This document shows, one piece after another, positions 44,283 through 51,668 of a stretch of DNA of 64,000 bases. Position 1 is the stretch's first letter. Each line of letters begins with the position of its first letter. A program made the translations under genes and the position numbers. The notes beneath the pieces are model-generated. The model made no database searches and was not told the origin of the DNA. It worked only from the letters and a program-made list of their open reading frames with translations. Origin of the DNA: Nitrospira sp. (GTDB taxonomy: Bacteria; Nitrospirota; Nitrospiria; Nitrospirales; Nitrospiraceae); contig JAFEBL010000014.1 of NCBI GenBank assembly GCA_018242665.1, positions 1 to 64,000 of the forward strand. Direction: 5' to 3'.

Positions 44283-46643
44283 TCAGGCCATCGAAACCGG
44301 GTCCACATCAATCTCGAATCGCAGCCCGCCCCTTCGCGACGCCCGTTCCAGTTCCTCACGGCTATGCACCACGGCAGCCCTTACGACCTTCGAGGGATCA
44401 GATTTCACCAGGATCTGCCAACAATACCGCCCTCGGACCATGGCATGGGGCGCCGGGGATGGGCCAAGAATCAGAAATGGGCCCCACTCCCCCGTCGCTC
44501 CGATTGAGGTCGCCGGCACGGCCGCACCAGGACCACGGGCCTTTTGCGCGCCATGGACGGATGACATCTGCCCTCGCAAGAGCGCTGCCCATCGATGAGC
44601 GGCTTGCTCCACCGCCGTCTCCACGGTTCCGGATACATTCAGCTTGATGAGACAGGCCCACGGTGGATACTGGAGCAGTTGCCGAAAGGCTTGCTCTTGC
44701 GCCAGAAACAGTTCTTGATTGCCGGACGCCAGCGCCAGAACCGCGTGGTGGTCGGGAAGCCGCGTCTGCACGAACAACCGGCCGCCGGCGCGGGCCGGCA
44801 GGGTCAATTCAGCCGCATCTACAAGATCATGATACATTCGTTCTGCCGAACGGAAATCGGGAATATGCAGGCCGGCATCGGCGTCCGGTACCGCCACGAA
44901 CGCCGCCTTCACATGCAACGCCAACCGAAACAACGTCTGCGTGCCGATGACGATATCGAGCTCACCCGCATCGAGGAGCCGGCCGAAGGCCCGAGCGTCC
45001 TCCGCGCGACGGATCGTCTCACCATCCACGCGCCCCACACGAGCCAGGGGAAATAGACGCCGAACCGCCTCTTCGATCCGTTCCGTGCCGGACCCGACCG
45101 GTTCCAATTTGAGGGATTGGCAGCGTGCGCAATGATCCGGCACAGGTTTGGCGCGCCCACAGTAATGGCACCGCATCTGATTTCTACGCCTGAAAAAGGT
45201 CAAGGCGACGCTACACACATCGCATTGCGGCATCGCCCCACAATCCCCGCAATGCAGCACGCTGGCAAATCCTTTACGATTGAGAAACAGTACGACCAAC
45301 GAGCGCCGCTGGAGAGCCTCACGCATACCTTCGCAGAGGGGAGGCGTCAGCACGGTTCCCGTCAAGAAGTCCCTGCCATATGCCTTGAGGTCGATCACCT
45401 GAGTTTCAGGATCTTCCCCCCGATCACGATACACGCAGGTCGCCATCAGACCCTGCTGAACCGCCGCCCAACTTTCCAAGGAGGGATGGTTCGACGCCAG
45501 CACCAATACCGCACTCTCGCGGCAGGCCCGTTCATGCGCGACCTCCCGAGCATGGTACCGTGGTGCCTGCTCTTCTTTGAGGGACGTGTCATCCTCTCCT
45601 TCCACCCACACCAGTCCCAGCCGGTCGAGGGGAGCGAACACCGCCATGCGGGTGCCAACAAGGATGGAAGCCGAGCCCAACTGGGCCGCCTGCCAGACCG
45701 CCTCACGTTCTTTCCCGGGGAGTCCGCTGTGCAGAAGCAGAGGCCGTTCGCCGGCCGCCACAAAAATTCCCGCTAACCGGGTGGCATTCTCGACATCCCC
45801 CGTGATGACCAAAACTCGCCGTCCCCGGCGGAGGGCGGCCTGTGCGGCCTGCACAAGGCACCAATGTCTCGTGGCACGTTCGCCGTCCAACAACAGAGCC
45901 GACCAGACATGGCGAGCCAACGCCTTGTCGATCACCATGGGCCACGAACGCGCCTCAGGTGGCGGGGACGGCAACGGCCCACCGGATTCCGCCAGTGGAA
46001 GCGCAGACTCCATGGTCGGCAATTGCTGTGGACTCATGCGAATCGCTGCCGGAAGGACTGCCTCATCCCGTCGCAGGATGAGTCCCTTCTTGATGAGGAC
46101 CCGCAACGCCGCCATCGCTCCGGACTTGTCGCCTTGCAGCAGACTTCGTTCCAGCACGCCCTTGGGACGACGGCGAAGGCTCGCGAGAATGCGCATTTCG
46201 ATCTCACCCATCCCATCAACCGGGGAAGTGGAGTCCAGGCCTTGCGCTATCGGTAGGTATCGAACCTGAGGGCGAGGTGATTGATCGATGGGAGGCAACA
46301 CGAGTTTGAGACATTGTCCCCAGGGTGCGGCATATCGCTCCGCCACCCACTGGCTCAACTCGATCTGCGCGGATGTCAGTAGATGGGCTGAGGCCGTTTC
46401 ACAGGAACGGAGCGATTTGAGTCCCGTCGCGGGCGCCTCCAGCGGCGGCTGCTGATGAAGCGCAATGACCACGCCCGGCACATCCCGGGTCCCGAACGGC
46501 ACAATGACAGTTTGTCCGATGACAATGTGTCTCCGGAATTCTGCCGGAACAGCATAGGTAAAAGCTCGATGAAGCCGGCGAGGCACTACCACATCGACAT
46601 AGTTCGGGGAAGGTGCCGCCGCCTGCACAGGGTATTCGCGCAT
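44283..46643 (-). CDS. priA: PriA-like primosomal protein without ATPase motifs (786 aa)
   Basis: The ATG at 46643 gives MREYPVQAAAPSPNYVDVVV; the frame stays open 465 bases upstream but overlaps the next gene. The 3'-DNA-binding domain (about 15-115) includes FTYAVPAEF. All eight zinc cysteines are present (C465, C468, C474, C477, C492, C495, C505, C508), as are GTERIEEAVRRLFP and the PDADAGLHIPDFRSAER region. Walker A, normally GxTGSGKT, reads LLLDGERATRHWCL at 249-262. The DEEH box reads VEGEDDTS at 347-354. The arginine motif VI (GRAGR) reads ELTLPARAGG. The protein is therefore probably not a helicase but may still recognise stalled forks and recruit primosome parts. Confidence 0.9.
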   Translation of the reverse strand: MREYPVQAAAPSPNYVDVVVPRRLHRAFTYAVPAEFRRHIVIGQTVIVPFGTRDVPGVVIALHQQPPLEAPATGLKSLRSCETASAHLLTSAQIELSQWVAERYAAPWGQCLKLVLPPIDQSPRPQVRYLPIAQGLDSTSPVDGMGEIEMRILASLRRRPKGVLERSLLQGDKSGAMAALRVLIKKGLILRRDEAVLPAAIRMSPQQLPTMESALPLAESGGPLPSPPPEARSWPMVIDKALARHVWSALLLDGERATRHWCLVQAAQAALRRGRRVLVITGDVENATRLAGIFVAAGERPLLLHSGLPGKEREAVWQAAQLGSASILVGTRMAVFAPLDRLGLVWVEGEDDTSLKEEQAPRYHAREVAHERACRESAVLVLASNHPSLESWAAVQQGLMATCVYRDRGEDPETQVIDLKAYGRDFLTGTVLTPPLCEGMREALQRRSLVVLFLNRKGFASVLHCGDCGAMPQCDVCSVALTFFRRRNQMRCHYCGRAKPVPDHCARCQSLKLEPVGSGTERIEEAVRRLFPLARVGRVDGETIRRAEDARAFGRLLDAGELDIVIGTQTLFRLALHVKAAFVAVPDADAGLHIPDFRSAERMYHDLVDAAELTLPARAGGRLFVQTRLPDHHAVLALASGNQELFLAQEQAFRQLLQYPPWACLIKLNVSGTVETAVEQAAHRWAALLRGQMSSVHGAQKARGPGAAVPATSIGATGEWGPFLILGPSPAPHAMVRGRYCWQILVKSDPSKVVRAAVVHSREELERASRRGGLRFEIDVDPVSMA

Positions 46644-46773
46644 GCGGCATTCTAACAACACAAGGCTGGAGCAACAATGACGGTCGACGAGGGAATCAGA
46701 AGCGGGAGCGGCACTGGGGAACGAACGGTCGTGGCGACCAGCTTGCATGGGGCAAGCCGGCCGCCGTTGTCGA

Positions 46774-48321
46774 CTATGAACCGGGAGTGGGTGAAGGCGC
46801 CCCTGCATCTGCAGGCGTAACCGGAGCGATGACGTCAGGCCCCGCAGGGGCTCGATCGGCAGGCACCTCAGACGAAGGTGCCACAGGCTGAATGATGGGT
46901 GCGGCTGGGAGGCCATCGCCAGCCACGGGTGCCGAGCCCAGTTGGTTGTAGCTATACTGTGCCGGTCCAGACTCCTGCTCCACAACAGGTGTCTTGACCG
47001 ATTGCGGCAGCGATTCATGTTCGGGCGATTCGAGCACGATTTCAATGCGGCGGTTCTTCTTCCGCCCCACCTCGGTGCCATTGCTGGCAACCGGGCGACT
47101 CGCTCCATAGCCCACCGCAGACAATTTCGCGGAATCTATTCCACCCTTCTCAATCAGATAGCGAACGATTTCTGCTGCGCGTGCCTTGGACAACTCCCAG
47201 TTCGTAGGGAAGGCGCCCTTCAACGACGGCCCAATCTCCATGTTGTCGGAATGCCCTTCCACCCGCACCTGCTGAGAGCCGGCCGCGGTCGACAAATATT
47301 CCGCCACCTGCGCCAAGATCGGTACACCTGCAGGCTTAATCTTGATCTCTCCCGATTCATACTCCAACTGATCCGCCAGGTCGTCGAGGTTGAGTTTCAC
47401 CCCACCCCGTGCGCGCTCGGCGACAACCTTCTTGCCGGTGCCCCCTGCGTCCTGTTGAACAGAAGCCGCAGGGCCACTGCTCGGCAGGATCACTGGCTGA
47501 ACTGCGGCGGGAGAATGAGCGTCCTCCCGATCCGATAGCAATGCCTGGACTGGTGAATCATGTTTCAGACGCACTCGATCGCCAATCAGGGCACGGGCCA
47601 CAGCTTTCGAGACGACCGCGGTGGCCGTGTGCTGCTCAGTGAACAGCACCTTGACTTCGCCGATCTTTCTTTCCGGAAGCCCTCCCCCCGTGCGGAAGAT
47701 TTCCAAATTGTCTCCCGCCCTGAGCCCATCGACTTGCCCTTTGTCCAAATACACAATATTGCCTTGCGCGATGAGCGACATATGCTTGTCGGACTGCAAT
47801 TCAACGATCATGGCCTCAACGTCAACACTCGTTGCTGCCGGCTCCACGATTTCTTCGGCAGCCGGAGGCGTAAACCGCACAATGGGATCACCGGGGGAGA
47901 TCGGAGCATACGAGCGAACGACTTGCACGCCGACGAGCACCGAATCGACTTGAACGATCTTCACGACGCCAACGCGGTTGATGACATCGCCTAGATACTG
48001 TTTCGTGATGGGATGGAACACCTTACGGGAACGGTGATATACGGTGTACAGGTCCCCAAGAGCCGCCTCACCGGGCTTGTTCAATTTCAGATACAGGGTA
48101 TCAGTCCCCGACCAGCCCAGCATCATGCGATTGCCCGAGAGTTGATTGTCGCCGGTCATGACATGCACCACACCTTCCACAGGCATGTCCGGTCGAATTG
48201 ACCCGTGGGCGTACGTGAGGGCAGCTTGGCCCAAACGTACGCTTTGCGCGTCTTGGGCATGAACAGGAATGGCGGCTATGGCCATGAGACTGCATGACAG
48301 GATGGTCAGGCTGGCGCGCAT
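46774..48321 (-). CDS. Exported OmpA-domain protein with Pro/Ala-rich tail (515 aa)
   Basis: The ATG at 48321 follows AAGGA; another ATG lies 24 bases upstream. A Sec signal (RASLTILSCSLMAIAAIPV, cleavage at HAQ) starts the protein. Residues about 30-270 contain LysM-like or beta-rich repeats with GDxIVRFTPP and YLDKGQVDGLRAGDNLEIF, a pattern seen in envelope proteins that sense or bind wall. The OmpA domain (about 320-440) has VEGHSDNMEIGPSLKG, LSKARAAEIVRYL and GRKKNRRIEI. A Pro/Ala-rich tail of about 70 residues ends it. It should bind peptidoglycan in the periplasm. It is transcribed in the direction of priA, 130 bases away. Confidence 0.88.
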   Translation of the reverse strand: MRASLTILSCSLMAIAAIPVHAQDAQSVRLGQAALTYAHGSIRPDMPVEGVVHVMTGDNQLSGNRMMLGWSGTDTLYLKLNKPGEAALGDLYTVYHRSRKVFHPITKQYLGDVINRVGVVKIVQVDSVLVGVQVVRSYAPISPGDPIVRFTPPAAEEIVEPAATSVDVEAMIVELQSDKHMSLIAQGNIVYLDKGQVDGLRAGDNLEIFRTGGGLPERKIGEVKVLFTEQHTATAVVSKAVARALIGDRVRLKHDSPVQALLSDREDAHSPAAVQPVILPSSGPAASVQQDAGGTGKKVVAERARGGVKLNLDDLADQLEYESGEIKIKPAGVPILAQVAEYLSTAAGSQQVRVEGHSDNMEIGPSLKGAFPTNWELSKARAAEIVRYLIEKGGIDSAKLSAVGYGASRPVASNGTEVGRKKNRRIEIVLESPEHESLPQSVKTPVVEQESGPAQYSYNQLGSAPVAGDGLPAAPIIQPVAPSSEVPADRAPAGPDVIAPVTPADAGAPSPTPGS

Positions 48322-48898
48322 AGGTAATGTCCTTATCTGGCTCATACTTTCGGAGGGTTGCCTGTAGCAACCTTAGCAAAGGGCAGGAGGTTGTCAAGAA
48401 CCAGGCCCGCGTTTCGTAGTATGCTTCAGCCCTCTATGGATGGTATCGTGAGTTGATCGTCGAACCCGTTTCACGGACGACTCCAGCAGAACTCACATGG
48501 CAACCAACATACGACGCATCAATACCCAAGTTCCTCGCAGGATAAAGGTACAGCCCGCCACGCCCATGGCGTCGGAGTGGGATATCAGCACAGGAACACC
48601 ACCGAACGGATTGCGAACCCCGTCCCACGCAATGCGTGCAGGCAAAAGCATAGGTGAGGGTTCGATCCGCGATACGGCGGAGCCGGCCGCCAACTCGAGA
48701 CCGGACCCGCATTCCGAGTTCACTCCGAGGATCATCTCATCCGCTACCTCCTAACTGCTGGACAGTATTCACTTTCTAGGACTTTCGGGACTAAAGGACT
48801 AGGTCCTTTGTGCGCTTGCTATTAAAAATAACCAGGGGCTAAGATTCCGACCTCTTAAACAGCCTTATAAGTCCTCAAACCCGTTGAGGTTCGTGTCA
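48322..48898. other. Long intergenic region between the OmpA and nuoA genes
   Basis: This 577-base gap holds the divergent control regions of the OmpA protein and the nuo operon. A minus-strand frame at 48493-48735 (80 codons) has AGGAGG about 11 bases before its ATG, but no family resemblance. Near 48784-48807 are repeated GGACT blocks including TTCGGGACTAAAG and a small AGGAC-TAG-GTCCT dyad. I found no convincing -35/-10 pair for nuoA. Confidence 0.5.
48784..48796 (+). promoter_or_regulatory. DosR-like half site upstream of nuoA
   Basis: TTCGGGACTAAAG matches the left part of the mycobacterial DosR/NarL-type box TTSGGGACTWWAGTCCCSAA at every position, but the right half diverges. It lies about 105 bases before the nuoA start. 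It could be a site for a NarL/LuxR-type regulator; this is inference from the motif alone. Confidence 0.3.
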
Positions 48899-49282
48899 AT
48901 GGCCGGTTCCGAGCTCCTCTTAGAGTACCTAAGCCGATATTTTCCCGTATTGGTCTTCGTCTTCGTGGCGCTTGCGTTCGGTGCCGGCACGTTGCTGATC
49001 AGTTATTTCGTTCAGCCCAAGTATCCGGAGCCTGAAAAGCTGTCTACCTATGAGTGCGGTTCTGAACCGTTTTCTGATGCCAGAATGCCATTTCCGGTGC
49101 GGTACTACATTTTCGCCATGCTGTTCGTCATTTTCGACGTCGAGGTCATCTTTCTGTATCCCTGGGCCATTGTCTTCAATAAGATCGGGCTCATCGGTCT
49201 GCTCGAAATGCTGATCTTTATCGGTCTTTTCCTCGTCGCCTATGTATACGCCTGGCGAAAAGGAGCGTTGGAATGGGACTAA
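48899..49282 (+). CDS. nuoA: NADH-quinone oxidoreductase subunit A
   Basis: The ATG at 48899 has GAGG nine bases upstream; a TTG at 48884 is less likely. The 127-residue protein has three membrane helices and the family signature [20 protein letters not shown] in the first loop, then [20 protein letters not shown] with the conserved acidic residues of helix 2. NuoA packs next to NuoH at the quinone site. It starts the cluster nuoABCDGIJKLMMN and overlaps nuoB by ten bases. Confidence 0.95.
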   Translation: MAGSELLLEYLSRYFPVLVFVFVALAFGAGTLLISYFVQPKYPEPEKLSTYECGSEPFSDARMPFPVRYYIFAMLFVIFDVEVIFLYPWAIVFNKIGLIGLLEMLIFIGLFLVAYVYAWRKGALEWD

Positions 49283-49800
49283 TTCAACTGGGGGGTCACG
49301 ACAAAGACGGCTCCCCGGACGTCATCACGCTCACGGTTGAAAAGGCCGTGAATTGGGCTAGAAAAGGGTCCTTATGGCCCATGACCTTCGGACTTGCCTG
49401 CTGCGCCATTGAAATGATTGCAGCCGTCTCGTCCCGGTATGACATGGACCGCTATGGAGCAGGGGTCTTCCGCGCCTCCCCCCGCCAATCAGACCTGATG
49501 ATCGTCGCGGGTACGGTCTGCCGACGGATGGCCCCGGTGATCCGCAAAATCTACGACCAGATGCCGGAACCGAAGTACGTCATTGCCATGGGGTCCTGTG
49601 CGACATCAGGCAATATTTACGATAGTTACAGCGTGGTGCAGGGAGTCGATCGCTTCGTACCGGTCGACATCTACGTGCCCGGGTGTCCTCCAACGCCAGA
49701 AGCCCTGTTCGACGGCATTCTGAAACTGCAGGAGCGCATCATGCAAAAGCGCGTGTTCCTCTCGCAACCGAAGGAAGTCAAAGACGCCCTGAAGGTCTAA
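49273..49800 (+). CDS. nuoB: NADH-quinone oxidoreductase subunit B
   Basis: The 175-residue protein carries the ligands of terminal cluster N2: the adjacent cysteines in GLACCAIEM, the Cys in AGTVCRRM, and the Cys in [27 protein letters not shown] is the family signature. NuoB passes electrons to quinone at the junction of the arm and membrane. AAGGAG precedes the ATG inside the end of nuoA. nuoC follows after 17 bases. Confidence 0.97.
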   Translation: MGLIQLGGHDKDGSPDVITLTVEKAVNWARKGSLWPMTFGLACCAIEMIAAVSSRYDMDRYGAGVFRASPRQSDLMIVAGTVCRRMAPVIRKIYDQMPEPKYVIAMGSCATSGNIYDSYSVVQGVDRFVPVDIYVPGCPPTPEALFDGILKLQERIMQKRVFLSQPKEVKDALKV

Positions 49801-49817
49801 AGACGAGAATCTGGCCC

Positions 49818-50315
49818 ATGAATCACCTGGCACAACGAATCGAGGACACTTTTCCCGGCGCCTGCACGAAAGTGGTGGAATGGCGCGGAGACGTGGCGGT
49901 GACGGTCAATCGCGCGAATCTTCACGACGTGGCCTTGTTTCTCAAAAACGATCCTGCCATGCGATTCGACTATATCGTCCACGTCAGCTCGGTGGACTGG
50001 CCCGACGACGAAGAGCGGTTTGAAGTCGTCTACGAAGTCTATTCAATCCGTACACGGCAACGGATTCGTCTGAAAACGCGAGTGCCGGAATCGGACTGCA
50101 TCGTGGATTCCTTGACCGATGTCTGGAAAGGCGCCGACTTCATGGAGCGCGAAGTCTACGACATGATGGGCATCCGGTTCCGAAACCATCCCGACCTTCG
50201 CCGCATTCTCATGCCGGATGAATACGAGGAAGGCTATCCCCTGCGCAAAGATTTTCCACTCCGCGGAAGAGGCTGGCGCGATACGTTCGAATTTTTGGAT
50301 GAACCGACCCGGTAA
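49818..50315 (+). CDS. nuoC: NADH-quinone oxidoreductase subunit C
   Basis: The ATG at 49818 is the start fitting the 30-kDa subunit family; the frame is open upstream within nuoB. The 165-residue protein has FDYIVHVSSVDWPDDEERFE and the signature EREVYDMMGIRFRNHPDLRR, followed by the conserved DEYEEGYPLRKDFPL. It is a separate protein, not fused to NuoD as in E. coli. It belongs to the peripheral arm near the quinone site. Confidence 0.96.
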   Translation: MNHLAQRIEDTFPGACTKVVEWRGDVAVTVNRANLHDVALFLKNDPAMRFDYIVHVSSVDWPDDEERFEVVYEVYSIRTRQRIRLKTRVPESDCIVDSLTDVWKGADFMEREVYDMMGIRFRNHPDLRRILMPDEYEEGYPLRKDFPLRGRGWRDTFEFLDEPTR

Positions 50316-50344
50316 CGAAGGCCTGGTAGGACGACTGCACGATC

Positions 50345-51592
50345 ATGGCACAGTTCGAAGATCAACGTACCACCGTCTATAAAGTCGATCCGGAGCATCC
50401 GGAAAGCGAAACGCTCCCGACGCTCCGGACTGAAGAGCTTCTGCTCAATATGGGCCCCCAACACCCGAGCACCCACGGAGTGTTGAAGGTCATCCTCGAG
50501 CTGGAAGGCGAACGGCTGGTCAAGTCCACCCCGGTCATGGGATTTCTTCACCGCGGCGTGGAAAAGCTTGCGGAGGAGGGCACCTATCATCAATTCATCC
50601 CGCACACGGATCGGCTCGACTACGTGTGCGCGATGTATAACAACTTCGCCTACTGCCGGGCGGTAGAAAAATTGATGAACATCACAGTGCCGGATCGCGC
50701 AGAATATCTGCGTACGATCGTGGCAGAGATTCAGCGCATTATCGGCCATCAGTTCTGGCTGGGCACCCAGGCCCTCGACATCGGCGCGATGACTGTCTTT
50801 TTCTACTGTTTCCGGGACCGTGAAATTCTACTCGACTGGTTTGATGAACTGTGCGGCGCCCGACTTACCACCAGTTGGTATCGCATCGGGGGAGTGGAAC
50901 GGGACTTCACGCCGTCGTTGTTTGCCAAGCTAAAACAATTCCTCGACTACTTCCCGCCGAAAATCGATGAGTATGTGATTTTCTTGGAGAAGAACCGCAT
51001 CTGGCTGGCACGAACCAAGGGCGTGGCCGTGATCTCTGCCGAAGATGCGTTGAGCTTTGGCCTAAGCGGACCAACGCTGCGCGGCTCCGGCGTTGATTAC
51101 GATCTCCGCAAATATGAACCCTATTCCGCCTACCCGAAATGTGAATTCAACGTCCCCGTCGGCAAGAACGGCGACACCTACGACCGATACTGGATTCGGG
51201 TTCAAGAGCTCTATGAAAGCGTCAAGATCATCCGCCAATGCCTCGAGCAGATCCAGGATGGGCCAATCATGGCGGACGTGCCCAGTGTGACCCTACCTCC
51301 TAAGGAGCGGGTGTTCACCAACCTGGAATCCATGATTCAGCAGTTCAAGTTGTTTTCGCAGGGGTTCAATGCGCCTCCCGGAGAAATCTACTGCGGGACC
51401 GAGGCCCATAAAGGCGAGTTAGGCTTTTACATCGTCAGCACGGGCGGCGGAAAGCCGTACCGGCTGAAAATTCGCGCGCCCTCGTTTATCCATATGGGCG
51501 CGTTCGATCATATGTCGAAAGGCTACATGATCGCCGACGCCGTGACGATTTTCGGGACCTACGACATCGTCATGGGCGAATGTGACCGTTGA
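50345..51592 (+). CDS. nuoD: NADH-quinone oxidoreductase subunit D
   Basis: The 415-residue protein contains the quinone-site motif LNMGPQHPSTHGVLK and YVCAMYNNFAYCRAVEKL, then GARLTTSWYRIGGV and the C-terminal IVMGECDR, as in 49-kDa subunits. NuoD with NuoB forms the quinone-binding cavity. nuoG follows after a 76-base gap; nuoE and nuoF, which usually lie between, are absent. Confidence 0.97.
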   Translation: MAQFEDQRTTVYKVDPEHPESETLPTLRTEELLLNMGPQHPSTHGVLKVILELEGERLVKSTPVMGFLHRGVEKLAEEGTYHQFIPHTDRLDYVCAMYNNFAYCRAVEKLMNITVPDRAEYLRTIVAEIQRIIGHQFWLGTQALDIGAMTVFFYCFRDREILLDWFDELCGARLTTSWYRIGGVERDFTPSLFAKLKQFLDYFPPKIDEYVIFLEKNRIWLARTKGVAVISAEDALSFGLSGPTLRGSGVDYDLRKYEPYSAYPKCEFNVPVGKNGDTYDRYWIRVQELYESVKIIRQCLEQIQDGPIMADVPSVTLPPKERVFTNLESMIQQFKLFSQGFNAPPGEIYCGTEAHKGELGFYIVSTGGGKPYRLKIRAPSFIHMGAFDHMSKGYMIADAVTIFGTYDIVMGECDR

Positions 51593-51668
51593 CGCGTGGA
51601 GTGATCCGGGGAATGACGACTCTGTCGTTTATCGGATTGCCGAATCGATAAATCGTATTTGAGGAACC

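Noticed and set aside
46644-47108. N-terminal extension of priA by 155 codons
   Set aside because: It overlaps the OmpA gene on the same strand in another frame and does not resemble PriA; the MREYP start fits the family.
48493-48735. Minus-strand 80-codon frame with AGGAGG upstream in the OmpA-nuoA gap
   Set aside because: The ribosome site is about 11 bases from the ATG, the composition is not clearly coding and no family is recognisable; a plus-strand frame covers the same bases. Kept only as a note in the intergenic entry.
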